Shown one piece after another: positions 12,371-24,922 of a stretch of DNA of 64,000 nt. A program made the translations under genes and the position numbers. Each line of letters starts with the position of its first letter. Positions within the stretch are counted from its first letter, which is position 1. Under the pieces are notes generated by a model that saw only the letters and a list, made by a program, of their open reading frames with translations, was not told where the DNA came from and searched no databases. Origin of the DNA: Bimastos eiseni (Eukaryota; Annelida; Clitellata; Crassiclitellata; Lumbricidae); assembly GCA_959347315.1 (NCBI GenBank), contig OY365815.1, forward strand, positions 20,701,200-20,765,199, written 5' to 3'.

Positions 12371-15300
12371 TGAGGAGAGATCAAGTGTTGGCTTGTGGAT
12401 GCGTTTATATTGTTTCCGCGCGGTCGACCACAAGCACCAATTGGTCGCTGCATCGACGCATGAAAATTGTCTAGTGACTTGATTGCGGTGATTGGAGTCT
12501 TTCAATCAGTCAGATGCCATCGTCGGCGTTGATTGAATCGCACAGATCAAAAGAAAGCGAATCGCTGCTCCGACACTTCGGCGTCTTATCGACCGTATCT
12601 GAACAGCAGCGATAGACCACTTCTCTTCTCCCTCTGACTGACTCTGTCTTTCTGTCTCTCTCGGCGTCTTTTACTCAGTGTTCTTTATAAGATCTCTATG
12701 TTATTATTTCTCCTTCACTGCCTGCCTTCCACTCTCTACCCTTTATACATTTTTAGCTCGCGCAGTCTCATTTTCAGACTCTTCCGCCGATGTGACAGCT
12801 GCAGATGCTGTGCTATTGAGTTGCTAATGACGGTCTCATCTTTGACGTTTAATGCCAATTACGACAAGCGTGTCTTCTTAGAATATTATTTATTCTTTTT
12901 ATTTTTTTCATTTTATATACCATCAATCAATAAAGCACTTTAAGGAAATGAGTGTTGAGGTTGGTTAGAAATAGTGTAAGGTAACGAGAGCTTTTTATCC
13001 TTCATGTATACTCAGCTCAAATTATATGAAGTTCAAAGCCCAGCAAGACTAAAGAGAAAGTGTCGCAATTGCATGTGCAGATTAAAGTAGGCCTACAAGA
13101 GCACTCGTGGGATCAACAGACCAGGATCACTGACAACTGCAAAGAAAGGAAGGCGAGTAACGAAAAGAGGTTCATGGCATTTTTGAGACATTCGTAATTG
13201 TTGCCATAGATTTTAGTTTCAAGTTTTGTTGGCTGTATCTTGTTTCACCGTCTTTCTGTTCCAAAACGGTAACCTTTAGTGGCGTGGGTAACGATCAACA
13301 AGGCGACATGAGCTAGGAACCAACTCACTGATATGCCCCTCTAAGTCAATGGTAGTATAGCCGGATTGCCTCTCCGACGGTTTCAACCTTGACAAACAAC
13401 AGCGTTCGCCATAGCTGTGCAATTCAACGAGGTTGGTAAACTTCACGCATAGCGATTCGCCAGATGACTCTAGCATGAAGGCTAGCATTCCTCATCATGC
13501 ATCAGTGACCTGTGTGTAATGTGAACCTGCGATGATCTACAACCAAGCAGAGCATGCCTGTGCTGGTACCAGTCCATCTCTTGGAGCAGGTTGCCCAACG
13601 ACCTTCCGCATCAACCCCTTGGTCTTTCCCTGCTGACTCTTTCCGTTGGCGCTTGAACGCCGTTCTGTTGGTCGGGGTATTCATTGCGTCGTCTGTTGAA
13701 GTGGCGCTGTATGGATATGCGATTAAATTGCGATTACAGTGAAGATATATATGTATATATAATTGTATTTGTATTTCCATTATGTTCTGAAGTTTGGAAA
13801 GTGGAAGCCACTGTTAGATCAGTTGACAGCTCAGTAACGTCCATTATTGACTTGATGATGCATATATACGGTCCTGATAATTCAACGAATCTCTCTATGT
13901 AGACCAACGTGTCCAATTTAGACGAGCAATACAGATCATTGCACTTTGGTAAAATGGCTTTGCTTTGAGGCTTGTTTTTGATATAAGAGAATTGCTTAGC
14001 GGATGTGTGTCACGGCTGCTGGAGACTGAAACGTCATCTAAAAATCTTCGTATTTAAAACCAGTAACTGTTCCACCGTCTTATTACTATTCAACATCTGA
14101 TTGCCCTTCTCTGGTCATTCCTAAAACTAATCGTAATCTCCTAACTTCTGAAGCGCAATTCGAAAGCCAAGCGCTGAAGAGAACTATTCTTAATGAACGG
14201 ACATTTTCTGTTGATGTGCATGAACCGTTACATTATATAAGACCCTCTTTCTGACTCTTTTCGTGCTACTCAGTCATCTGTAGACTCTTGTTTCGATTTC
14301 GATTTAAGAGTATACAGGCATCTTTTCAAATCGCATATCCTCCATGCATCTCTCTGTTTTGGCAAACTGATCTGGATGTTAGTATTGTATAGGGACAAGG
14401 TTTTGTTGCGTCTCAAAACTGTGTGTCTTCTATGGATAATTCATAAAAAAAACATTAATTTGAGATCGTAGTTGCCCAGGGGCAATCCATAATTAACAAC
14501 GTCCTATCGCCATTTTTGAGACACAAATGAAATTTAACAACGTTTAGGTAACATAAAGTGGATAGGAAAGTTGATCACCATTACTTCGTTTAAGATGATT
14601 GCTTCTATATTGCTCTACAGAAAACATAGTAAAAGTCAAGGTGAGTGATTTTGATGGTATAAGAGCACTGTTTAGCTGTGATAACAAAATAACTTAATGT
14701 TCTACAAATTTAGCTATTACTTTTTATAGGAAAATCATCTGATTATTGTTTCGTTGGCGTTGTTCAGGCGGTCAATCTGTTCTTTTTCTGGTTTACTTTC
14801 TGTCTAATCTTATATCGTTTGACATTTTCCAGATATACGGAATTCGAGGGAGAGTTTAATTACATCAATTACAACCACAAACTGTGTCTGTCAATGGAAG
14901 ATCAGTCGTTATACCGATTGCTGCTGTGTCTACTTATGAAGAGCACTTTGGATGCGTGAAGAACGTTCGCAGACGATACTCCGTCTCTTTCTCTCTAGTT
15001 CCTCTCTCAGTCAAAACGGCGCCAACTTAAAACAGACGACGACGAGGATGACGACGACGATAAGGCGACAATGGGTCCGATTGATTCCAGTCGGCTGCTT
15101 CTAAGAATGCCATTGACGAGTTGCAGACGATCATTATCAGTCTCTTGGAAACATGCAGGAGCTCCATGTTGCTGCTTCTCCCCATCTCTTTCTCCCTCCC
15201 CTCCCCATCTTTCTATCCCTCTCTCTGTCTCTATCTCTGGTTGGCAGAGGGAAAGGAATAAGCCCCGGGTGGCGGCGATGGCGGTGGGAGATGGATCATT

Positions 15301-15683
15301 TCTGACTGCTTATTATTTGTAATAACAGAGTGGGACGATGGTGGAACGCAGCGAAGCGAGGACATCAAAGGAACGTGAAGTTGTTGGCTGCTGAGGTTAG
15401 GTCACTAGACGCTGCAGGGGCGACCAATCGATGGACGGAACCGCCACAAGGGAGTGTCGATAATTAAATGAATCGCCCGACAAGAAGCAATTGTCGCCTA
15501 ATTACGAAACTAAAATAGGAAACGCTGTACATATTGTTCTACACATTCGCATAAGGAATGAAGGTTCATGAATATTCAATAGCTGCTTTACAAATAGTCC
15601 TATGGCCTATATATTATATGTTTATATGCCTGCATACACATTTATGCTGCAGTGCATGTGTATTTGTATTAGCATATCTAAAG

Positions 15684-15685
<2 letters not shown>

Positions 15686-15719
<34 letters not shown>

Positions 15720-15810
15720 TAGACAGACAGACAGACAGAGACAGAGGCAGAGAGATGCAGACAGACAGAGAGTGTGAGAGAGAAACATCACAGACAGACA
15801 GAGAACCACC
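15686..15810. repeat. (GA)n and (CAGA)n microsatellite
   Basis: Pure GA run to about 15714, then GATA/GACA units and scattered CAGACAGA. Confidence 0.9.
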
Positions 15811-17937
15811 AAGAACCATATAGCTTATGTTTTATACATGTATGTATGCGATTAGGTTCTGAGATCATCTGGCAGAAGTTTCTGCTCTCATGCACAAACT
15901 GTTAACGGTTAATTGGTTATTATTGATGCAAATAAAATTGATAGTATGATACTTGTTGAATCGCGAATAGTCGTGCAGAGTAGAATAACACTGGCAGCAC
16001 AGGGCGATCGATGCTCACATACTGATGACTCTCACTTATGACATATATAATAACTATGTATATATATATATATATATCAGCTGAACGTATTCAGAAGTTC
16101 CTCCTCTATAGTTTGATAATTCATACTTGACCCAGAGTATATATCCTATATATAGGCCTGGACTATCACTGCATGGAAGGGTATGCAAAAGTTGTAGACA
16201 TATACTGGAGACATGTTCTGTCCTCAACAACCGGCACATACTATTGCTCAACCCAGAGTGATATAGATAACGATGCAGATATATAAAAAGTAATAACTGC
16301 CATATGTACGAGTATACGTATAGTAATTGCACATTTATGTAGCGCCACTCCAAGAGTGAAACTCACTCTTAAAATATGTGCATTTCCTGTGACGTCAAGC
16401 GTATCTATTAAAGAAAGTACAAACTTATTCATTTGTAACTTCACGTGTTGTTAGCTCATGAAGCTAACTAAGCGTGCATGCATGGGTTGAAAGACATATA
16501 TATATTTATTTGCTGGTATTGTATGTCATTTTTGCGCCGTTCTGAAAGGGCGGATATATGCATTCGTCATTCAGTCGCTGACACCTGTGTACACACAAAG
16601 ATGCAGCCGGTGGTTGTGACAGGATCGTCTGATCCTTAAACCCATAAACATCATCATATATACATGCAGCAGCAGTAGCAGCCGACGACGTCCGAGTTAC
16701 GTTAAACATCTGTCGCCGTTAGCCATATTTCGCATAGGACGGGACGGTGACTGACGGGAACTATTTCTAATTGACTGACATATTTACTAATTGATCCGCT
16801 GAAGCAACGAAATACCTTGCAAACCACCCCACCCCAGACGGATCATCCCCACCCTCTGTCCAAGCATGAGCCCTCTTGTGTGTGTATATACACCTCCGTT
16901 GAATTCTCTGTCTGGAGGGCGGATGTGTATACGCCTCGATGGAGTGGCCCCCGTCTAAACTCTAAAAATAGCAACTCAGATGTCATCTAAGACTAAACGG
17001 TTCTGTGTTCGTTGAATAAATGTTATAGACAGAAGTCATAGAACCATCACTTTTAAGATCATCGCCTCAATTTAGACCCGAATTCCGAGTTACTTTTACA
17101 CAGAATCGCTTTGTTTTAGGACAAGCGTGATTGTCGTGATAATGTGGCATGCTGTATTAATATAAGGTCACTTAATAATGTACTAAATGGTGTCGTACTT
17201 ATACGCAACTATAATGCACTTATTCATAGAGTCCGAATTGCTTGCTTTATTAACGTTTGCACTAATTTTAAAATGGTGAATTTCGTATCTTTTAATTCAA
17301 ATTAGAGTGCACGTGATCGTTTAATTGGATATGAAGTGTGGAAACTATGTATGCTATAGCAGAAAAGCATATCTGATCTGAAATTGCGCATAATGGCCAT
17401 ACTTTCTGATTCTGATTACCATATACATATCCCACTTGTCCTAGGCATATATTGAACAATATAGACCGATGTTTGTAAAGTTTATGCCCCTAATATCGCT
17501 GCCATAAGTGCGCTGTTGAATGACTTTAGTGCATTTGCCGCTTTCCGGTTCGTATACGCTTGACTGAGCAAATGGACGGATGGATGGATAGTGGACGTGA
17601 ACACTTTGCCCTCCAGTTATTCGGCATTTCCATTTCGTACCCCTCACTGTTCGTCTACATGTCAATCCCACTCTCCTGTTTCCTACCCTGCTTCCATTCT
17701 ATTCTCCCTTTCCTTCGTCTCTCCATCCGTTTATATATTACCAAAGAGCCTGGAATGCATCGACGTCATTTCTTTACCGGATGAGTCTCTGATTCTGTCT
17801 CTCTGTCTAAAGACGATGAGAGACACAAACGACCAATCACCAACAAGGACCAACTCATTCAACCAAAGACTCCAAAGTGCATCATAGACAATACTGCAAG
17901 CTGCATATTATGAGGTATACGCATGACGACACTATTA

Positions 17938-17973
<36 letters not shown>
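17938..17973. repeat. (TA)n microsatellite
   Basis: 36 nt of TA. Similar runs in the 5' flank include 18222-18260, 18606-18636 and 19813-19843. Confidence 0.95.
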
Positions 17974-17975
<2 letters not shown>

Positions 17976-18221
17976 TAGTGCTATTCCCATGTCTGGATAA
18001 AGGAGGAGGGCGACACGAATATGTTAACCTTCTGAGCCTGCGGAGACAACATCCGCAGCAGCAGAAATGTCTTCCAGCCTATTATAGTAAACGAATTAAG
18101 ACACATAAATAATACACGAAAGTAGTCCTTCTCCCTATATATATATATATCATAAACATGATTGCGTTCTTGTATTTATGTATAGCAATATGTATATATA
18201 TGCATAAGGCGTGTATACGTC

Positions 18222-18265
<44 letters not shown>

Positions 18266-18459
18266 TGTGCGTTGTAAGGGAGAGTGCACGCACGGTGGCC
18301 TTGTGGTCATGTCTGGTCGTCGTCTCTTTTGGATTTCGCTTCAGTTTTTCGCAGAAATCGCGCCATTAATTGTCGCAGAAATTGTCATTGATGACATCGG
18401 CAATCAAATTTGCGCGCGTTATTTCCCAGACAGACAGAGGCAAAGAGACAGACACATGA

Positions 18460-18461
<2 letters not shown>

Positions 18462-18493
<32 letters not shown>
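18462..18493. repeat. (CA)n microsatellite
   Basis: About 30 nt of CA with one TA interruption. Confidence 0.95.
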
Positions 18494-18782
18494 GCCAACA
18501 GATTCTGCAGTCTGCTCATGATCAAGTTTTCTGTTCATCATAAGATGCCTATCGATCGAATGAGTATATATATTATATATTATAAATTAAATACCGGTCT
18601 TACAATCGCGTATATATATATATATGTATATATGCACTTAGTGAGTGCCTTGCAATAGGTTGCATAATAACTACATTCTCAATGCGCTGCCTCACGATAC
18701 AGATCGAGTTTCATTGTGCATGCCACCAGTTTCAGTGGATCTGGTGAAGCGCACAAAATGCAAAATGGAAGAAACTCGAACA

Positions 18783-18882
18783 TAATAATTATTATATATA
18801 CCCATAATTAATAATTATTATATATACCCATAATTAATAATTATTATATATACCCATAATTAATAATTATTATATATACCCA
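18783..18882. repeat. 26-bp AT-rich minisatellite, 3.8 units
   Basis: Units at 18783-18808, 18809-18834 and 18835-18860, then a partial unit to 18882. The units are identical. Each contains the palindrome TAATAATTATTA followed by TATATACCCATAAT. Confidence 0.97.
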
Positions 18883-19809
18883 CACATGTATAGCATCAGA
18901 GTGAAGAACATGTTGTAGAACAGCCATGACCTGTGTCGGTATTCATACTGAATTTTCTTTCTGCCTATAGTATACCTTATATACAGAAATGCAAGTTCGA
19001 AATCGGTTTTCAACCGGTGGGACACGTATAGTCGCTGTTGTCAATGGGTACACAAGATGATTAAACTCCCATGTTGACTTGATTAATTATTAGAGATTAT
19101 TAGCCTGTCTTCATGTCATTCAAAAAGATGGGAAATAAAATAAGAGAATTTTCGATTAAATAACTTAACTGTTAAACAAAACATATTGTGTATACTCAGC
19201 TACACGTGCTGCATAAAGTTTACATTGTTCAGCAGCAATAATTTCAATGTAATAAATTCAGCCAAATCGATTAATAATATCATGACCAATATTCTTAATA
19301 ATTTATTCTGGTCAAAATTATTTACCAAAGAACATTTCTGACAAGCTTTTTCTGTTGGTGGTACTCACACAAATAACATTTTGGTTTGGAGGTACAACAA
19401 AAAAGAAGGTTGGGAACCGCTGTTCTAAGTTACACTGAGTTCAAAGGTCATCTTCTATCTCAAATACACAGATATAGGGGTTGCAACACATGCAACACAT
19501 CTTTTCTATTCATTCGCTCGCAATGCATCACGTGACACGTCATCGAATGCTATATACTAGAGCATGCAGACGCTCTTTATAGATCCTTCTTCTCCTTCTT
19601 CTTCCGTGCACGCATATGTATACTCTCGACCTCCTCATCCTAATTGATCTGTATATGTATATGTATATGTATATGCTATTGGCAATCTTCTTCAATTTCA
19701 GTTTCATGCTACAAGGTGTCAAAGTTGACAATATAAGCTGTCTTAATTCCGTCTAAACGAACTTTGACACGGACGATCTGTCGACTCTAGAAGATAGCTC
19801 ATATATTTG

Positions 19810-19844
<35 letters not shown>

Positions 19845-22149
19845 TGGAGATTCGGTGAATGGGTCCTTTGTAGCCGTTGTTTTGACTTGGTAGCGACCGG
19901 TACTTTACCGATAACCTCGACATTTACACTTCCGGAGGCGCTGCAGTCTGTCGGTGACTTCATCGTCGCGTGGGTAGTAATTATCTTCTCCATCGCGTCT
20001 CTTCCCCTCTCCGCTATCTTCCCCTTCCTCTTCCTGTCGCCCCGTACTCATCAATGCGGCCATCTTTGTTGGAAGAATTGCCGCTGACTCCAACTGCCGT
20101 CAAAATTACTCCAGGTGAAATGGAAAATAGGCGGACACGGGGCATCAACCCTGAATTTCACTCCAGGCATCATTACGAATTCATGCCTTTCACGCCAGCT
20201 GCTTCAATTATAAGAGAACTCTCAATGATTTATGATCTGACGTTCATATTGGACATGTATGCACGATAATTACATATACACATGGCTAAGCAACATGATA
20301 AACCATACTTTCATTAAAAAGTATAAGCCTCAATATATACATACATATACTTATAATAGACCTGCTATATACTTGAGAAGCATTCACGCTGCATTCCGTG
20401 AGTATACATATACACACACGTATTTTGTCGATAATATGTGTTATAGTAATAACCGTTTAAACTCATTGTTAACTTCATCGGAAGCTCAAATTCTGAACAT
20501 ATAGTATGAAAGTCGTTCTATATAGAGAGAGATGCGTTCATCTTTGAGCTGATGCGCTTCCGTGCGTGGTCCCATCCCAACGACTTGACGTCTTTGATAT
20601 CCATACAACATTGGCGGCATTCATGTGAAAGGGTGTGCAGTTAATTAATTGTTTAGGGCCATTTCTAGGCGAAAGATAGCCAGGACCCCAGCCCAGCAGC
20701 TGACCGATGACGCCACTTTTATTTAATCTGCAGGCTATACTTTATCTTGACAGATGGCATTATATGTATATATATATAAACATATATATATATAAATATG
20801 TATTATATATATAGTTATTGGCAAAGCAGTGACAATTTGAACCGTTGCTATACTGCAGCCTTTGGATTATTGTTTTCATTCGTGATTATGACTTCGTATC
20901 GTCTTAGCTCGTTCAGTTGTCATTTGGCGAATGGCGCAGTTTATATTCAGAGATTCCTCTTCAGAAATGTATATCTGATGGATTAGGCGGGAGACCAAAA
21001 ATGGCGCTACATAATCAAAAGACCTAAATGGTTATATGGAAAGTCGTCTCCTTAGTGTTGAGAGGCCGTTATATAGCGGGGGAGATGCCGAGAGGCATGG
21101 ACCGAGGAGGAGAGGCGTGTGCCCCTCGGCCATAGGACAGCCCCCAACAGAGTCGGTCATTGTGTCGGCGTGTCTAAAAGCGTCGCTAATTAACGAAAAG
21201 CCAGAAGCTGTCGTCGTCGTCCATCTATACGTATAAGCCAAAGGACGGCGATAGTAGACCTGCACAAGGCGCCCTCTACCGGCCGCTTCAGCAGTCTCTC
21301 CCTTCGACCGATCGCAGACAAAAGTTTAAAACTGGTTCCTCCCTCTGCGCCTGTGGTTCCTTTCCCTGCTCATCCTCCGTGTCCGTTTGTTCCCGTCTTT
21401 CTTCTTCCTTTGTTTTGTCTCATGTCCTCTTCGTCTGTTTCTCTTTTTTGTTTCATCTAACGGTGCTTGAGCATACAGAACTCAACGCTGGGGCCTATAT
21501 TACAGACTTGGGCGTCGAGGCGTGTCCTATCCATTCTTTCGTACGACCGCCAGTCAAAGGGAACCGTCAAAGGCACCAAACACCGCTGACTGCATAAGTC
21601 CAAAGGAGCCGCACCCACGCACGATGAGTCTTTGGAGAACCCACGGCATCAGCACTGCAGCAGGGTTCCGCTCCACAGTAGAGGATAATAAGAAGCCTCG
21701 GCGGCGGCGGCCACCATGGCACTGAGGACGATTTTCAGGTCGAGAGGATCCAAAGAATTCTGTCAACAGGCGTCGTCATCTGTTGCATGGGAAGAGCGAA
21801 CGTGGGTCGTTCGATCGATCGATGTTTTCGAATTAATTGGACAAATTATGAACGACTTATATAAAGACGAGGATCATGCATCGAATGACTCCAACCAACG
21901 ACGTTTTCAATAGATAATATATATGAATGTGAATGACTCTTTAGATCAAATGTGACAGAGCTTATTATAGAATACAGACAGACAACTAAGATCATAAATT
22001 CGACAGCACAAAGCAATGAGAAACTCATGCATATGCATGTATATATTTCCGAAATTTCTGAAATTTCATACCGTCCTTCTTTCAACATTTTTTGTTCAGA
22101 AGCGCACACGCCTCGACGTCGCAATTGCAGTTGTATACTGCAGAACAGT

Positions 22150-22270
22150 TGTGTGCGAAGGACTTGCTCAAGGTCCCTATACACAATGATTCCCTGAACG
22201 AAGGTCGAACCCTCTCGCTCAGCGCGCACTGAACTTTACCGGCTGACCTCTCTATAACCAAACGGCCACG
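22150..22270 (-). mobile_element. tRNA-derived SINE candidate
   Basis: On the minus strand a box A-like TGGCCGTTTGGTTATAG (22252-22268) is followed by a good box B, GGTTCGACCTT (22201-22211), and then GACCTTGAGCAAGTCCTTC (22157-22175), a block frequent in the bodies of invertebrate tRNA-derived SINEs. The part cannot fold as a complete tRNA, so a SINE is preferred to a tRNA gene. Confidence 0.55.
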
Positions 22271-22797
22271 GTGCCACACGTGTAGAGGCCTATATATGCA
22301 TATAACGGTTTGAATGGGGCAACATTTGTATATAACTGTGATTCTCTTGTATTTCGTGTATAAATGTATCACATAGGTATATATACAGATTTATGTATAT
22401 ATATAGTCTTTAACATTATATATATGCACAAAAGAAGCTATGGCAGGCATCGTCTCTAATTAGGAAATGCACGTGAAGAAAAGAAACGGAGGAGCTAATC
22501 GTCTTATTTGTAGCATCTTAGAGACTCATTTAATCCCTCAGCAAAATGTTGGATGCAGGCATTAGCAGCACCTCCACCAGAAACACACAACGGAAGCCTA
22601 TAGCACTGTGCGCTTGAGTAGAAGTAGCTCTATAATAATTACATCATCGCGATTGTCTGCACGTACCATAAACAGAACGAGGTGAGAACGTGAGACACAA
22701 TAATAAGTGTTCATATAGAAAAGGAAACAGGAAATTCCAAACAACGGGCGCTATATAAAGGCGTCGGCGGATCGGGGGCTGATAAATGGACACGTGA

Positions 22798-22828
22798 TAT
22801 ACAGAGACTATAATATAGTCTCTGTATA
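22798..22828. repeat. Perfect 31-bp palindrome
   Basis: 15-bp arms (TATACAGAGACTATA and its reverse complement) with a single central A. Could extrude as a cruciform; no function evident. Confidence 0.95.
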
Positions 22829-24312
22829 GAACTTAATTCCTTTAATCAGAGTAATGCATCCAATAGAAGACGTCGGCCTCATTTCATTCTTCTCGACGTC
22901 GGCTTTAATGTGCATGAATGTGTGTGTATATATGTGTGTTTGTAGGTGTGTGTGTAGGTGTATATGTGCATGTGCGTCTTGCGTGTCTGGATGTGCGTGT
23001 GTGTATAGGTGGGTATACAGGTGTGAGACGAATGCAATTAAATGCTTGCATATCAGAGCATGGGTTCATTTCCCCTTCTTGATAATAATAAAAGCATAGA
23101 CCTAAGTATTACATTTTCTACTGTGTTCGGATTCAGTTGCCGGTATACTCCGTTCTATTATATCGATGAGTGTCAATCTAGTGATCTACTAAAGTCCTGT
23201 AGACTCTCACGTCGAATGCAAAACGATCCTTCCGAGTGTAATAACTTGGGTGTAAAGCAGCATTAGAATTGCGCCAATCAAATACTTTTATCGGTTGACT
23301 CATTTAGCAAGAGGGAAACTGGCTTTTAAATAAGTATTCCTTATCCAACCGATATCCTTGTTGACCTCTTTTAATGGGATGAAATGAAAGACAGTTGCAA
23401 TGTTGCCTGCAATCTTTGCAATGACGTATTGTCTTGCATCTGACCATGCATAATTGCATATACATAACATATACATGACATATACATAACGTATGGGCCA
23501 ATAATCCTGCATATTAAGACCGTCTTAACAATACTCAATTCCATCACTCAACGTATCGATCGATTGATTCAGATATCAATTCCTTTTCGATCGACTGAAG
23601 ATTGTAGACCCCATGTAGTCGTCATCAACTTTATCGCTGACAAACATATAGATAAAGCAGGCGACTTGTTGAGCGCCTGTCATGCGACAAAGACAATTTC
23701 CCATAACGTTGGTTAAGGTGAAGTGAAAGCAAGTCCCTGAGACACGGTTGCTTAGCAACATCGACTTATGCTTATTTTAAAATAAATATCCCATCCAATT
23801 GAAAACAAATATTGTTGATTAAGCCTGTTGTCTTTCACTGTTCTTCGTTCTTTTTAATGATTTCGTTATGTTAGCAGAACTTAGCACATTCCACTGATTA
23901 GTATTTTCCTTTAGAATGGCCTACTGATCTTGACTCCTTATCTAACAGGAAAGCATACAAATGTATACAGAGGTTCATTAGTAGATTTCAATTTGATTAA
24001 GATATCTTCTAAGTATCTGCCACCGTTTGAGCAAAAAGCAGATTGCGATTATCTGGCGAATGTCTGGAGGGTTTTTTGTCTCTTAGCAGCCAAGGACTGC
24101 CTGCCAGTCTGCCGCACAATCAACTTGCCATTGAAGTGGGCATATATCTCTGTTGCCGCTGGTGGTGGAGTAGTTGCTACCGCTGCTGCTGGTGGCGAAG
24201 TTTGTTGAACGCGGCGCCTCCCCATCGGGCATGAGGCGACATTGATGGGCACAGCATTTCTGCGTTTGCAGCCTCCGTAGCCGTTAGCGCCCTCCAGTGT
24301 AGCTCGAAGCCT

Positions 24313-24440
24313 ATTGGCCAACGCGGCGCAGTCGTTTCTATCCCGCAGCAAAGCCCATCAGGCATTGCGCCAATGACATCATGGCCAATTAGCTGTGACA
24401 GACAAACAGCCGCAGCTGACTATCGCCTCTCATATAATAG
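24313..24440 (+). promoter_or_regulatory. Candidate TFAP2 promoter: CCAAT cluster and TATA-like box
   Basis: Three CCAAT pentamers within 80 bp (inverted ATTGG 24313-24317, CCAAT 24370-24374 and 24385-24389) precede a TATA-like TATAATA at 24433-24439. All lie 450-575 bp upstream of the exon 1 ATG in a stretch that is GC-richer than the surrounding AT-rich DNA. CCAAT clusters are classical NF-Y sites. A GCC/GGC-like palindrome, CCCATCGGG (24221-24229), fits a loose AP-2 consensus and could allow autoregulation. All of this is motif inspection; no start site is known. Confidence 0.4.
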
Positions 24441-24886
24441 TCGGATCGAGCGGCAACTTGTTTGCCTGGCAGACAATACGACGGCTCCTCTCTGTGAAGT
24501 CTGCGGGCGCCTCCTACTTCGTTGTCTTTTATGCTCGAAATTATAACTCGAGGCGAGCCAACGAGCGAGCATCCCGCCAGCGATACACTCTCTGGCTCCA
24601 AGCACCTGGACTCAGGAGAAGAGCGACATCTATGCTCCTCTGGGCAGGCTGCTGAGACAGGACCCGAGACTTCTGCCTGAAGTGAAGCGTGACTGAAACT
24701 ATCGACACCTTGATTAACTTTGGATCTGCAGAAGAAGCCCTGAAGCTGATCAACTTCTTATGAACCTCATCATATACAGGTGTGGCACTGGTACAGCTGT
24801 GATTAGTGTTGACGGTTGATTGGATTCCAACCGTTTCACCCGCTGCAAGACTCGTCACATCAAAGAAAACTTAAAGTCCCATCAGG
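24441..24886 (+). promoter_or_regulatory. Candidate 5' leader of TFAP2 with three upstream ORFs
   Basis: If transcription starts near 24465, the leader is about 420 nt and contains three uORFs: 24531-24680 (49 codons plus stop), 24632-24655 (7 codons plus stop, nested in another frame) and 24760-24819 (19 codons plus stop). All end before the main ATG at 24887. Such uORFs would lower or condition TFAP2 translation. The uORFs are seen; the extent of the leader is inferred. Confidence 0.4.
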
Positions 24887-24922
24887 ATGTCGTTCCTCAC
24901 ATTGGATACGAATGCATGGCAG
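24887..24922 (+). CDS. TFAP2: TFAP2 exon 1 (start exon, resembles vertebrate TFAP2A alternative exon 1c)
   Basis: Twelve codons, [12 protein letters not shown], ending at CAG|gtaagcc, a strong donor in phase 0 that matches the phase-0 start of exon 2. The ATG has A at -3, and an in-frame TAA lies 12 nt upstream (24872-24874), which fixes this as the start if the exon is transcribed as read. Vertebrate TFAP2A has an alternative first exon that also begins Met-Ser, is about this length and ends Trp-Gln directly before the Asp-Arg of exon 2 (recalled family knowledge). The resemblance in length, ends and phase is the reason for the call. No transcript is available to confirm it. Other promoters and first exons may exist, as in vertebrate AP-2 genes. 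Confidence 0.82.

Larger units (their letters stand above)
11934..24029. other. 5' flank, no gene seen
   Basis: Unique AT-rich DNA with the listed tandem repeats, palindrome and SINE candidate. 13260-13790 is of higher complexity, with open stretches on both strands that I could not match to any family. 14230-14340 has a weak LINE-like look. Confidence 0.55.

Noticed and set aside
13276..13780. Possible degenerate gene or transposon on the minus strand
   Set aside because: Complex sequence with open stretches, but no motif in an order that I can name.
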